From the NCBI GenBank assembly GCA_018894105.1, contig CM032125.1:27389032-27453031 (forward strand): a DNA stretch of 64,000 nt, written 5' to 3'. Made by a program: the position numbers and the translations under genes. Shown here piece after piece: positions 1 through 28,350 of this stretch. How positions within the stretch are numbered: position 1 is the first letter of the stretch; every line of letters starts with the position of its first letter. Below the pieces are notes generated by a model that worked only from the letters and a program-made list of their open reading frames with translations, was not told the origin of the DNA and ran no database searches. This DNA is from Jacaranda mimosifolia. Its lineage: Eukaryota; Streptophyta; Magnoliopsida; Lamiales; Bignoniaceae.

Positions 1-210
1 CCCCCCACCGGCCAGATCTGGCCACGGTGGCCACTGCCGCCATGGCAGCAGCACCATTCTGGCCAGGCGGCTCATAGCTCGTTGCTGTCATGGCAGCAGC
101 AGCAAGCGGCAGCAAGTTGCTGTCTGCTGTCCATGGCAGCGGTAGAAGGAAGGTGGGTTAGGGTTGGGGGGGCTGCGGCTGGTGGAGGATGGGGGAGGCT
201 AGGTAGGGTT
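1..210. other. GC-rich CCATGGC-rich island
   Basis: This block is rich in CCATGGC, GGCAGCAGC and TGGCCA words and ends abruptly in very AT-rich DNA near position 220. Similar islands occur at 8770-8945, inside a MULE-type element, and at 34625-34915. No coherent coding frame was recognised. It may be the interior of a transposable element whose left end lies outside the window. Confidence 0.5.
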
Positions 211-914
211 TGATTTTTCAAAAAAGAATTTTTTTTTTTAATTAGTAGATAATTTAATTAAGATAAATTTGAGTAAGTTTCATTAATTATTTTAGAGAGA
301 TTTATTATTTGAATAAATATCTTTAATTATTATTATTATTTTAATAAATAATATAATTAAATTTAAAAAATTCATTTTTTAATTAATAATATTATAGGTT
401 AAAAATACATATATCTTAATTTTTTACTTTTTTATTCTTAATTAATATTATTTTTTATTTTTTATTTATTGCTTTTGTTAATTAATAATTTTTTTAACTT
501 ATTTATTGTTATTTTAGATAGATTTAATATTAGAATAAATATTTTAATTATTTTAAATATCTTTACTTTATATATGATTATTATTTTACTAAATTTAAAA
601 AATTTATCTTTTTTAATTAATAAATAATTTAGTTAAAATTACACATATTTAATTTTTTTACTTATTTATTCTTGATTAATATAGTTTTTAATTTTTTATT
701 TATCATTTTTATTAATTAATAAATTTAACTAAATTTTATTAATTATTGTAGATATATTTATTATTTGAATAAATGATAAATATCTTTACTTTAAATATGA
801 TTTCTATTTTAATAAATAATTTAATTAATATTGTTTAATATGTAACTTAAGTATTGAATATTTTATTATTTAATATTATTAGATAAATTTAATTATATAA
901 GTAAATTATTTTAA
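211..914. other. AT-rich intergenic DNA, no gene seen
   Basis: Very AT-rich sequence with repeated AATTAAT, TTTTAATT and AATAAAT words. Loosely repeated phrases such as TTTATTATTTGAATAAAT recur at roughly 200-300 bp spacing, suggesting degenerate tandem structure. No open frame of note and no TIR pair was recognised. Confidence 0.6.
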
Positions 915-1348
915 GGGCTCGTTTGCTTGGAATGATGTGATTAGAAGTGATATATAAGCAAATGATACATTTTAAGCCCATTAGGATATAATATTTTAAT
1001 TTTATGTTTGGTTGGTATGATTAATATATAAATAAATTAAAATATAATATATGTAAATTTACTATTATATCCCTTATACTTTTTAATAAATTTTTCATAA
1101 TTTTCTCATTCTTTCCCATGTTTAGTATTGTGGTTTAATTGAAAATAAGATAAAAAATAGACCCTATTAAATCTTTGTAATTCTTATCACACCTAATCAA
1201 ACATTCCTCCCCTTGATCCATTTTCCAAAAGCAACAATAAATAATGTAAGACCTATAATTTATCAAGGACTTTTATCAATTGAAACAAACATTAAAAGAG
1301 GCTTGATTAAGTGTGTATCACACCTAATCAAGCCAAGCAAACAAGGCC
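915..1348. mobile_element. PIF/Harbinger (Tourist)-like MITE
   Basis: The left end reads GGGCTCGTTTGCTTGG and the right end is its near inverse, CCAAGCAAACAAGGCC. The element is flanked on both sides by TAA (912-914 and 1349-1351), the expected 3-bp TSD for this superfamily. Subterminal GTGATTAG / CTAATCAC words extend the inverted similarity. It has no coding capacity and is 434 bp long. It lies just beyond the 3' end of the TPR-MYND-SET gene. Confidence 0.8.
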
Positions 1349-1648
1349 TAAGTATATATACTATTTAAATTAATTCAAAACTTTTAGCCACATCCAAGAC
1401 TTAAACCATCATATCAATTTTCAGTATTTTTTTATTTTTTAATTGGTTTTCCATCAGTAGCATTTTGGACCTTTTTCATTTTCCATCCACCTTACAATTA
1501 AGTTCGTCAGCTTAGGGAGTTTTTTGTCATTTTCAAAAAAGCGAATTTTTCTTTTAATTACTCCAAACCTTAGAGATAGTAACCGTAGCTCACCCAAAAT
1601 AATAATATAAAAAATAATTTTAAAAAAGTAATAGATTGGGAATTATTC

Positions 1649-1654
1649 TTTATT
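1649..1654 (-). promoter_or_regulatory. Candidate polyadenylation signal AATAAA
   Basis: On the minus strand AATAAA lies about 47 bp after the stop codon of the TPR-MYND-SET gene. Position and match are good, but AATAAA is common by chance in DNA this AT-rich. Confidence 0.4.
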
Positions 1655-1700
1655 AGAGTAATATTTTAGAAAAACACTCAACAACATAAGAACAATTTCC

Positions 1701-16918
<15,218 letters not shown>

Positions 16919-17099
16919 GCTCGGAATTCGGAAAAGGGTTGGGTTTTTCAGGGGGGTTTGTGAACGACAAGAGAAGGGAACTCGTGAGTTCTGATATTCT
17001 GAAATTGACGCGAAATGGACGAGAAAATATTTCTCCCCCAAAACTTTTATTTTGCAATCCTCAAATCTTAACAATTTATCTCTTTTTATAAACACTAAA

Positions 17100-18660
17100 T
17101 TTTACTTTGAAAAAATCTTTTCAATTTTTTTATTTAAATATTAACATTTCTTATAAGTGTTAATAAATAATTTGGATTATTCTAGTGCATATATTTAATT
17201 GTTTAAATCCTAACTTAGGTATGTTATTTATTTATGAATTGGCTTAAAGTATTTTTTTTAAGAATTTTTGGTTGTTATGGCTAATTTACAAAGCTTCTGA
17301 ATTTTATTTGAACGTATATAAAGAAAAAGAATGTTTATTTTATTTTATGATAATTTGTTTTCTTATTGATATATGGGCATGACATGATTATTTGAATTAA
17401 ATTATTGATGACTTTTTATAATAGAATAATTTAACTATTTTTTTTTATGTGAATGGGATACAATTTTAATTATTTTATTTTATTGAATGTTTGGTCCTTT
17501 CATGGGGAAATGAAAAAAGAAAAGTAGTACCTAAATTAAAGAGATTATTTTTTCTCAAAATGGAATTTAAAATTTATGATAAGAAATGGATTATTTGAAT
17601 TTGGCAATTGCAAAGAGGAAATTGTTGCCCCCACGTGAGTTGCATGTTCTTTTTGCCTTGTCGAAGATGCAGGCTAACGATCATGTGCAGTGATCTTTAT
17701 TAAATTTATAATATAAATAAGTTTCTAAGATCAATTATAATTTTTTTTTTAAATTCTTAATATGTTTTTAAATCTATACGATTAATAAAACAATTAATCC
17801 CTTTTTGGTATGTTTTTGTTGATTTAGCAAAAATACCCTCATTTCTTTTTTTTAATATTCATTACTACAACTTATGTAGTAACCAACATTTACAACTTAC
17901 ACATTCTTTACATATATTTATCATATTATCATAATTTTTGTACTATTATACTAAAAAGTTAAATAAATGTCAAATGCTACTTAAAAAATTAATATTATAT
18001 TAAAAATAAAAAAAATTATTTACTATATGTTGTGAAGATTTTAGCATATGCATCGGATGTGTCACAATTGTTAGTTCCTATAAAGCAAGAGATTATTTCT
18101 GTAGACCGTCCTATCTTATGGGATCAAAAAAAACAACTTTACATGTGAAGTTCCTTTTGAAAGAGCTGACTGACGATCATGTATAGGACATGTGACCAGC
18201 TTCGTTAAATTTTTTATGGAAATAGAATTTTGGGATCATTTCTACAATGATTTTTAATATTAAAATATTTTTAAAATTCTTATAAAGTGAAGGCTCATTT
18301 TTGCGAATCTCCATATTATGTGAGACTAGAAAAGTAATGGTTCTCAATGTACAAGTTAGTAAAGATTAAACAATTTTCAAGTGGTATAGTGAATGACTAT
18401 ATTACTTTTGCCATTAAATTCGAGAAATGGTTTAAAAATTTCATGACAGAATATTACAATATCTAATTAATTAATCATTAGCTCATACCTGGTCTAATCT
18501 GGCTTACAATTAATACATACCAATGACATATAACATTTGACTTGAAATGAACTATAGCTGATTAACATATTCTTTTTTCTGAAAATAAATGAACACTGGA
18601 TCAGTAAATCTGTTGATGAAGCTTTGGAAAAATATGAAATAAACAGAAGACTTCTGTATC
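17100..18660. other. Intergenic, no gene seen
   Basis: AT-rich sequence upstream of the SET gene. No convincing open frame, TIR pair or RNA gene was recognised. The promoter of the SET gene should lie in its first few hundred bases, but no clear TATA box stands out. Confidence 0.6.
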
Positions 18661-18670
18661 CAAAAGTAAA

Positions 18671-19612
18671 GGGTACTTGCCACTTTGCACCCTAAACACA
18701 CATTTAAAAGCCACTTTGCACTTTTAAAACACAAATACGGCAGAATGCACCTTGAAAATATATTTTCCTTGGCAAGTTGCACCCCAAAGTGATTTTTTGT
18801 CAAAATAATTCAATTTAAGCGAGGGCAAAATGTCCAAACACTTTTTAGGATTAATCGCTCACTTAAACTTTCAAAATTTACTTCACTTTTCTTTCAAAAA
18901 ACTGACATGTGTAAAAAAAGAACAAAGAGAATTGTTCATCCTCAAATTCACAGAGGGTTTTCTTCATAATTATTCAATCACAATCTCAAAACTCAAAATT
19001 CAAAATATTAGAAAATTAGCCTTAAATTTCAATTATGATCAGAGCCATGATTTGAAAATTGAGGAATAGTCTTCAGCCTTCTTATTATAGTAATTTTTTT
19101 TCCTTGCAATTCTTTTTATTAAAATCATCTTTTGGTAAGAAAATAGTGTTTTCTTTGCCATTTGAAAGTACTAATTTTGAATTGAAAAATGATGACAATA
19201 ATAATAAGAAAAAAGACTTGAAATTGAGTTGTTAAAAAAAGGAAAATAAAAGTGATTAAATAATGGCATGATTTATTTCACTTTTTTTTGGATAAGTTAA
19301 TTGATGGCATGGGTTTGGTCGCTCCATTATTTATCATCTTCATTTTATTTTTATTTTTTTGACTTATACAGATATTTTGACTTTCTACATAAAATTCTAA
19401 AATTTCCTTATTAAATTATGGTAAGAAAGTTGTCTAGAGGATATTTAGATATTTTTGCCCTCGCTTAAATTGAGTTATTTTGACAAAAAATCACTTTGGA
19501 GTGCAACTTGCCAAAAGAAATATATTTTCAAGTTGTATTATGCCATTTTTGTGTTTTGAGGGTGCAAAGTGGCTTTTAAATATATTTTGAGAGTGCAAAA
19601 TGTCAAATACCC
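18671..19612. mobile_element. Small MULE-like element with TIRs of about 175 bp
   Basis: The left arm (18671-18845) begins GGGTACTTGCCACTTTGCAC. The right arm (about 19440-19612) is its inverse, with matching blocks such as GCCACTTTGCAC, AAAATATATTTTCC, TTGCACCCCAAAGTGATTTT and TTTAAGCGAGGGC. A 9-bp TSD with one mismatch is present: AAAAGTAAA at 18662-18670 and AAAAATAAA at 19613-19621. No transposase is encoded. Confidence 0.82.
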
Positions 19613-20419
19613 AAAAATAAAAGTTAAATATCTCTCTATCGTTTTTAAAATCATGCAACGAACACCTTGAAAGAGTTGGTGTAAGTCAAATGCATATATA
19701 TGCAAGTTTTTAATATTTTATATATATAAATAAGAGTTAATTAGAAAAAAAATCCCTAAACCTACTTTCCATTTAGTTTTCAGTCCCCATTTGAATATTT
19801 ACACACTAAACTCTTCACTTTTTCACAAAAGTTAGGAATCACTCCCCATATCTTTAGAAATACCTATATACCCTTGCGTCTGGAAAAAACAACAAAAATA
19901 TATGAGAAATACGTTCTCTCTTGAAGAAGAACGCTTTCCTTTTTTTATTTTTTCCTGAAATCGACTTGTCTAAGCGCCAACAGAAAAAGGGCATGAAACT
20001 GTTCCTCTACCATCGACGCGAGAAGAAGAAGAAAAAGTGAAGAAAAAAAAAAGCACCAAGATTTCTGCCATTTGTCTGCGATAATAGAAGGGAAAACAGC
20101 TGCAACAAGAAGCAAAGTATAAAAAGAAGTGATGAAAAGAAACAAAGGTATGTTTTTTGCATTTGAAATTTCAAATGTCCGTGATTTTTCAATGTTACAC
20201 TCATTTCTTATCTATTTTCTCATGTTTAGGGTTTTTATTCCTTTTTTAGTCGTTAAACACTTGAACCCCTTTGATATATATATGATTTCTGTTGTGAGAT
20301 GGGAAGTTTCTGATTTATACTTGAAGGGCATAAAAGTTGCACTTCACCTTTTACGGGTTTATACTTCTTTTTAACTGAAATTATATGATGAAATTATACT
20401 ATAAAACTATCTGAATGTG

Positions 20420-21690
20420 GTAGTGTGTTATTTGTAGTACAGAACATCCAAGCATGCAGTACACATAGGAAAAGTGAAGTATATAATTTGGGTAACCGCA
20501 GTACATTTTAGGAGCCAATATCGTATAAAACATTCAAACTTGCAATACACATTGGGCAAAATGGTAGTATAGGATATAATATGTATAGGTACAGTACATT
20601 TTAAGAGCATCTGTAGTACACATAAGACAAAATTATAGTATATAATCAGTGTAGCTGCACCACATTTTAGAAGCAGATGTAGTATAAAGCATTTAAACTG
20701 GTAGAACACTTTAGGCAAAAGTGTAGTATATAATCTGTGTTGTTGCAGTACATTTTAGAAGCAAATGCAGTATAAAACATTCAAACAGACAGTACAATTT
20801 AGGCATAAAAGTAGTAATCTGCAAAGCTGCAGTGCATTTTAGAAGCAAATATAGTATAAAATATTCAAACTGGCAGTACACTTTAGGCATAAGTGTAGTA
20901 TATAATCAGTGTTGCTGCAATATATTTTAGAAACAAATGAATGTAGTATAAAGCATTCAAGCTTGCAGTACACATTAGGCAAAGTGTAGTATATAATCTG
21001 TATAGCTGCAGTACATTTTAGGAGCATCTAGAGTACACTTTAGGCAAAACTGTAGTATAAAATCTCTGTAAGTGCAGTATATTTTAGAAGCAAATGTAGT
21101 ATAAAATATTCAAACTAGCAGTACACTTTAGGCATAAGTGTAGTATATAATCTGTGTTGTTGCAGTATATTTTAGAAGCAAATGTATGTAGTATAAAATA
21201 TTCAAACTTGCAATACACATTAGGCAAAAGGTGGAGTACACTTTAGGCAAAAGTGTAGTATAAAATCTCTGTAGGTGCAATACATTTTAGAAGCAAATGT
21301 AGTATAAAACATTCAAACTGCCAGTACACTTTAGGCATAAGTGTAGTATATAATCTGTGTTGCTGCAATACATTTTAGAAGCATCTTAGTACATAAACAT
21401 TCAAGCCTGTATTATACATTAACTGAAAATGTAGTATATAATCTTTGCATCTGCAATGCATTTTAGAAGCAACTGACGTATAAAACCTTTTAAGCCTGTG
21501 CAGTGTACATTAAATGGAACTCTAGTATATAATCGTGTATCTGCAGTACTGTAGTATAAAAATTCAAGCCTGAAGTATAGAATAACTGAAAGTGTAGTAT
21601 ATATTATGTGTTTCTGAAGTACATATTAGAAGCATGTTTAGTAGAAAACATTCAAATTTTTAGTACACTCTATCTAAAAGGGTTAGTTTA
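20420..21690. repeat. Minisatellite array A, unit about 90-110 bp
   Basis: Tandem degenerate units are built from GTAGTATAAAACATTCAAAC, AGTACACTTTAGGCA and GCAGTACATTTTAGAAGC. About a dozen units are visible, with variable spacing. The array lies between the left TIR of the large MULE and its plus-strand gene, so it would fall in that gene's promoter or 5' UTR. The beat motif AGTACA/AGTATA is on the plus strand. Confidence 0.85.
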
Positions 21691-21807
21691 TTATCTGTTT
21701 ATATACTATTTTTTTTTCTCATTGCAACAAAGCCAAGACATTGTGAGGTCTGCTCTCGTTGCTCCCCCCAATAATTTCAAAGTAAATTGGAGCTTGTGAA
21801 GTCCAAT

Positions 21808-24800
21808 ATGGGGTCCAAACATTTTGATGCATTGAAGAAGACCCCTTTCTATATATACATTGATATGCCTAAGTTAAGTTCAAGCTTCATTCGGCTTGAA
21901 GCTATACTTAGGAAGTTTGACCCAAAAAAGATCTCATTTCATTTTGCGGAGGGGGTTGAGGTTCCTTTTTCTCCTGCTGAATTTTTAATGGTTTTAGGGT
22001 TGCCACATAGGGGCCAATCTGTTGATATAACATTGAAGATGAAATCTTCAACCTTTGACCGCCTTTTTTCTGGAAAGCTGCAAAATATAACTAGATCTGA
22101 AATAGTAAAAAAACTTGAGGAATATGTATATAAGGATAGTGTTGAGGACTTGAATAATTTTTGTAGGTTGTACATAGTTTTTGTTTTTAATTGTATTCTG
22201 TATCCAACATCTAATTATTGGACTCCACGATTTCTCCTACAATACTCGGACAATTTGTCTAGAGTTAGTATGTATGCATGGGGCATAGCTGCATACAATT
22301 TTCTTGTCCAAGATATGAACAACCATTTAGGAGTAGGTGGAGAAAGAAGAAAGAAGTACATTGATGGGTGTACAGTCGGCTTGATGGTAAGTGTTTGCTT
22401 CATTTTTCTAATAACATTGATTATATTTATATTCAAGTGAGTATAATTTTTCAATTTATGAATGACAAGCATGGATTTATGAACGCATCCCGCCACTGGC
22501 TTCACCAGTGAGTTTGTTTGAGTTTCCATGCTTTTACCGGTGGAAGGATAGCAAACTCCCACAAAATATGGAGCAGGCAGAGAATAAATTGAAGCAAGTT
22601 ACAACATATATGGTAATAATTGTAGTAATTCACTATTAGTTTTTTGTATAATAATTTGAATTTGATAATTATTTCCATTGTAATAAGCTGTAGCCCTCAA
22701 CCTTGCTCCAGAGGAGTCAGAATTGGCAGTTTTGATTAAGAAATCAGAGGCTGCTAGTATTGCCATCAGTAAAGTCCATGTCTGTGATCATACAATATAT
22801 GAAACAATTATTGCAGCAAAGGTGAAGAAATTAAATCATTGAAAGAAAAAATTGCTTCATTCGAATACATGGCAATGAAGGAGCAGGGTGATGAGAAGCA
22901 TCTAGCTGAGGAAGAGACTGATGGGGTGGAGCTTGAGCAGGAAGCTGGTGAGTATGTGCATGAGGGGGGACTTGATTTGGTACATGATGCACAGAAAGAA
23001 GGGGATGATTCTGAAGACATTGTGGATGAAGAAAGTCGAACCAAACTCCGTCATGATCCTTTAGATTCCCCCATACCTTTGAAGACAAAACATTATATAC
23101 CAATTCAAGCGGCTGAGTTCGAGGAATCTGAGATTGAAGTGGCAAATGTCATGTCCTCGATTTTGACAAATGTGCACAATCGAGAAGACAGGAAGCCAAA
23201 ATAGAAATCTCTAGATTTTGTCAACCCCCCGAGCACTACACCAGCCAAAAGAGCAAGACAAGTGACAAAGACCTATCATGCTCGTCATCGTGCACGAAAA
23301 AAGATAGAACAAAAAGAGAATAAGGTGTTGTACACTACTTAATATTTTATTTTTTTGCTATTTGCATTTCATTTGTAAGCTGTCTGTTGTAATAAATGTT
23401 ATGATATCTTATACTTGATTAGTTGATATTTGCACTTAATGGATGATATCCTATACTTCATTTTGGTGATACTTGTACTTATGTGCTAATCTTTTGTACT
23501 CCAAGTTGGTGATATTTATACTTAATGTGCTAATCTTTTGCATTTAATGTTAGCGATATTTGTACTTCATGTGCTGATCTTTATACTTCAATAGTTGATA
23601 GTTTATACCTTATGTGCTAGTGTTTTGTACTCCATGTTGGGATATTTGTACTTCAAGTGCTGATCTTTTCTACTTCAATAGCGGACACTTTATACCTAAT
23701 ATGCTTGAGTTCTATACTTTATGTTGGTGGTATCTACACTTCATGTACTTATCTTTTCTACTTCAATAGTTGACACTTTATACCGATGTGCTTGAGTTCT
23801 GTACTCTATGTTGGTGGTATCTGTACTTCATGTGCTTATCTTTTCTACTTCAATAGTTGACACTTTACATCTAATGTGCTTGAGTTCTGTACTCTATGTT
23901 GGTGGTATCTGTACTTCATGTGCTTATCTTTTCTACTTCAATAGTTGACACTTTACATCTAATGTGCTTGAGTTCTGTACTCCATGTTGGTGGTATTTGT
24001 ACTTCATGTGCTTATCTTTTCTACTTCAATAGTTGACACTTTACACCTAATGTGCTTGAGTTCTGTACTCCATGGTGGTGGTATCTGTACTTTATGTGCT
24101 TATCTTTTCTACTTTAATAGTTGACACTTTATACCTAATGTGCTTAAGTTTCGTATCCCAGGTGGCAAATGAACCAACCAACCCAAAGACTGAAATAGCT
24201 AATCCCTATAAAAGAAGGACTGATTATAGAGGTCTTGCTCTTATTCCAGTAGAAGAGCGAGAAGTCATCGACAACTTTGTCAGAAGAGATAATTTGAGGT
24301 AACAAAATTTGCTTATTATTTTTCTGTTGGATAAATTGGTATCTGAACTAACAATTAACAATTGTGAAGGGTGACTGTCTAGGAGAGAGCAAGACGATTT
24401 CTAGATGGAAGAAACTTTTGTGAGCTCTTATTTGGAGGAGAACTTACCGATGACATAGTGGACTGCTACATGTCGATATTATGTAACCCATCTTTCAGCA
24501 AGAAGTATCACCACAATGTGTGGTTCACATCCTCAATAGCGCATGTATGTCGCAATTTCCTAACTTAATTTAGTTCACATTTCCAATGATTCTAACCATT
24601 TTTTTTATACTTCATAGGCTGATATATTAGACCGACTCGAGGGACGCAACATCAAGGATATTACAGATGAAGAATTTGTGGAGTTGAAGCTTAAACTTAA
24701 CACCTTCACCTGTAAAGATTTGGAAGAGCTCATGTTTGATGTTTTAAACCAGCTTCGTTACATAATCCTACCGATTTGCCAACTCCAACACTAGTTCTTG

Positions 24801-25198
24801 GTTGTCCTCGACACCCCGACTTGTTCTTTCTTATTCATGAATTCAATAATGGCCGCCAGATACAAATCGATAGCTATCGCCATTGTAAGTTTGCTTCATT
24901 TCCCTATGATTTCTTCAAAAAGTAGGGAGTCAACAACTGATCAATATTTTTGTAGGCTTCATTCTATTCTTAGTACATGAAGCTTTCATTAGGGAGTCGT
25001 GTGGACGAACAAATAAAGCAGAAAAAAAGCAAGCAGCAAGTGGGAACAGTAGATTGTGGTGTCTATGTATGCCTTTGGGTAGAATGTTTTGCTAAAGACA
25101 CCTCCGAGTTCTGGATGGATGCTAGAACAATTGAAATTGATAAATATAGTGCGAATATGACATATAGAATATTAAGTCATGAAAATGCCAGGATTTGA
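21808..25198 (+). pseudogene. Plant-mobile/DUF1985-like plus Ulp1 (C48) peptidase gene, broken
   Basis: Likely exons: 21808-22386, about 22470-22612, about 22694-23324, 24162-24298, 24388-24544, 24618-24884 and 24974-25198. Exon 1 resembles the DUF1985/plant mobile domain (SFHFAEGVEVPFSPAEFLMVLGLPHRG-like core, 21938-22018). The middle part is acidic, then basic. The last exons encode a Ulp1-type peptidase: His at 24789-24791, LVVLD, and the Cys box DCGVYVCLWVE in the final exon. Lesions: TAG at 23202-23204 with the frame continuing beyond it; a frame change near 22825-22840; TAG at 24792-24794 exactly where the family has Trp after the catalytic His; and FMNSI where an Asp-Ser (FxxDSM-like) triad position is expected. 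C48 enzymes deSUMOylate proteins or process SUMO. As read, no full enzyme can be made. Confidence 0.78.
23390..24150. repeat. Minisatellite array B, 88-bp unit, in an intron of the Ulp1 gene
   Basis: CTTGAGTTCTGTACT recurs at 23703, 23791, 23879, 23967 and 24055, exactly 88 bp apart, with more degenerate units to the left. The unit contains TTTGTACTTCATGTGC, TTTTCTACTTCAATAG and TTGACACTTTATACC. The beat motif is on the minus strand (TGAAGTAC). The array fills the intron between the acidic/basic exon and the first peptidase-side exon. Confidence 0.9.
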
Positions 25199-25289
25199 AT
25201 CACTTGTATGTAAATACATGTGTAAATTGAAGCATACTTTGTTTATAATATTATTTTGTATGTAAGTGTAATTTTTCATTAATTATTTA

Positions 25290-27310
25290 TAACTTAAATT
25301 CAATTGAAAGAGGGCAGGGAATTTGAATACAATTCAGGGAAAACGAAGTACAAACTCGGAATAAACAAAGTATAAAATGTGTTTTGTTGTAGTACACTTC
25401 AATTCAATTGAAACTGGGCAGTGGATTTGAGTGCATTTCGAGGGAATGAAGTACAGACCCAGCACAAAAAAAGTATAAAATGTGTTTCGATGAAGAACAC
25501 TTAAATTCAATTGAAAGAGGGCAGGGACTATGAGTACAATTCAAGAGAAACAAAGTACAAACTCAGACTAAACAAAGTATAGAATGTCCTTCGTTGAAGT
25601 ACACTTCAATTCAATTGAAACTGGGCAACGGATTCGAGTGCATTTTAACGACAATGAAGTACAGACCCAGAACAAAGAAAGTATAAAATATGTTTCGCTT
25701 AAGAACACTTAAATTCAATTGAGAGAAGGCAGGGAATTTGAGAACAATTCAAGGGAAACAAAGTACAAACTCAGACTAAACATAGTATAGAATGTCCTTC
25801 ATTGAAGTACACTTCAATTCAATTGAAACTGAGTGACGGATTTGAGTGCATTTTGAGGGCAATGAAGTACAGACCCAGAACAAAGAAAGTATAAAATGGG
25901 TTTCGGTGAATAACACTTAAATTCAATTGAAACAGGGTAGGGAATTTGAGTACAATTCAAGGGAAACAAAGTACAAACTCAGACTAAACAGAGTATAGAA
26001 TGTCCTTCGTTGAAGTATACTTCAATTCAATTGAAACTGGGAGGCGGATTCGAGTGTATTTGAGGGCAATGAAGTACAGACCCAGAACAAAGAAAGTATA
26101 AAATGGGTTTCGGTGAAGAACACTTAAATTCAATTGAAAGAAGACAGGGAATTTGAGTTCAATTCAAGGGAAACAAAGTACAAACTCAGACTAAACAGAG
26201 TATAGAATGTCCTTCATTGAAGTACACTTCAATTCAATTGAAACTGGGTGGCGGATTCAAGTGCATTTTGAGGGCAATGAAGTACAGACCCACAACAAAG
26301 AAAGTATAAAATGGGTTTCGATGAAGAACACTTAAATTCAATTGAAAGAAGGTAGGGAATTTGAGTTCAATTCAAGGGAAACAAAGTACAAACTCATACT
26401 AAACAGAGTATAGAATGTCCTTCGTTAAAGTACACTTCAATTCAATTGAAACCGGGCGGCGGATTCGAGTGCATTTTGAGGGCAATGAAGTACAGACCCA
26501 GAACAAAGAAAGTATAAAATGGGTTTCGGTGAAGAACACTTAAATTCAATTGAAAGAAGGTAGGGGATTTGAGTTCAATTCAAGGGAAACAAAGTACAAA
26601 CTCAGACTAAACAGAGTATAGAATGTCCTTCGTTGAAGTACACTTCAATTCAATTGAAACTGGGCGGCGGATTCGAGTGCATTTTGAGGGCAATGAAGTA
26701 CAGACCCAGAACAAAGAAAGTATAAAATGGGTTTCGGTGAAGAACACTTAAATTCAATTGAAAGAAGGCAGGGAATTTGAGTTCAATTTAAGGGAAACAA
26801 AGTACAAACTCATACTAAACATAGTATAGAATGTCCTTCGTTAAAGTACACTTCAATTCAATTGAAACTGGGCGCAAATTCGAGTGCATTTTGAGGGCAA
26901 TGAAGTACAGACCCAGAACAAAGAAAGTATAAAATGGGTTTCGGTGAAGAACACTTAAATTCAATTGAAAGAAGGCAGTGAATTTGAGTTCAATTCAAGG
27001 GAAACAAAGTACAAACTCAGACTAAACAGAGTATAGAATGTCCTTCGTTGAAGTACACTTCAATTCAATTAAAACTGGGTGGCGGATTCGAGTGCATTTT
27101 GAGGGCAATGAAGTACAGACCCATAACAAAGAAAGTATAAAATGTGTTTCGCTGAAGAACACTTAAATTCAATTGAAAGAGGGCAGGGAATTTGAGTACA
27201 ATTTAGGGAAACGAAATACAAACTTGTACTCAGTACAATTCTAGAGAAATGAAGTACAAACTCGACAAAACTAAGTATAAAGTTTGTTTTGTTGAAGTAC
27301 ACTTTTTGCA
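25290..27310. repeat. Minisatellite array C, unit about 208 bp, about 9-10 copies
   Basis: GAAGTACAGACCC recurs at 25447, 25656, 25864, 26071, 26279, 26487, 26695, 26902 and 27110, about 208 bp apart. Each unit contains two AATTCAATTGAAA half-palindromes, so the unit is itself a diverged dimer of about 104 bp. It also has AAAGTATAAAATGGG and AGTATAGAATGTCC. It lies just 3' of the Ulp1 gene, in the convergent intergenic space of the MULE. Confidence 0.92.
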
Positions 27311-27659
27311 ATTGAATAATTATTCTCCAATAATTGTAATGATGGGCAAGTACAATAATTTGATATTATCGGATCTGGTGAAGTACGAATTTGTACGCAT
27401 GATAGGGTGGATATCATCATCAAATTCTCATTTGTTTACATCTTTGAAAGCTTAAGTATTTTTTCACTACTGCGATTGATAACATTTATCCATTGAATAC
27501 TAATGATTAACAATTTAAAATTTTTACACTTTATTTTATTCATATGATAAATATTGGACACATACTTCAATACAATGGTTATTAACTACCAAGACTTAAA
27601 AAGCAAATCTTTGAATAAATTTCAATTCAAAAATATTAGTAAATATATTAAGATGTTAA

Positions 27660-28350
27660 GTACAAAGTTGCCCAAGTGAGGTGCAAATGTGAAGAAATAA
27701 ATTACAATTGTCCCAGATTGAGGTACAAAATTCCACTATGTCTCGAAAAACATGCAAGAATGCTAGTGTCACGCTAAATCACCTGCCTCATTGCTCAAGT
27801 GAGGTGAAAATGTGAAGAAATCAAGTACAATTATCCCAGATTGAGGTACAAAATTCCACTATGTCTCGGACAACATGCAAGAATGCTAGTTTCACGCTAA
27901 ATCACCTGCTCATTGCCCAAGTGAGGTGCAAATGTGAAGAAATCAAGTACAATTGACCCAGATTGAGGTACAAAATTCCACTATGTCTTGGACAACATGC
28001 AAGAATGCTAGTTTCACGCTAAATCACTACCTCATTGCCCAAGAGAGGTGCAAATGTGAAGAAATTAGGTACAATTGTCCCAGATTGAGGTACAAAATTC
28101 CACTATATCTCAGACAACATGCAAGAATGCTAGTTTCACGCTAAATCACCTGCCTCATTGCCCAAGTGATGTGCAAATGTGAAGAAATCAAGTACAATTG
28201 TCCCATATTGAGGTACAAAATTCCACTATGTCTCAGACAACATACAAGAATGCTAGTTTCACGCTAAATCACCTGTCTCATTGCCCAAGTGAGGTGAAAA
28301 TGTGAAGAAATCAAGTACAATTGTCCCAGATTGAGGTACACAATTCTACT
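27660..28350. repeat. Minisatellite array D, unit about 123 bp, 5-6 copies
   Basis: TTGCCCAAGTGAGGTGCAAA starts near 27668 and recurs about every 123 bp to 28282. Each unit has AAGTACAATTGTCCCAGATT, GAGGTACAAAATTCCACTA and CAAGAATGCTAGTTTCACGC. Copies are highly alike, suggesting recent amplification. The array abuts the stop codon of the transposase reading frame on the minus strand. Confidence 0.92.

Noticed and set aside
22808..23145. Minus-strand Ser/Pro-rich open frames
   Set aside because: They are antisense shadows of the acidic Glu/Asp-rich coding exon on the plus strand.
20420..28350. CRISPR-like arrays
   Set aside because: The units are ordinary tandem minisatellites without unique spacers of fixed length, in a plant genome.
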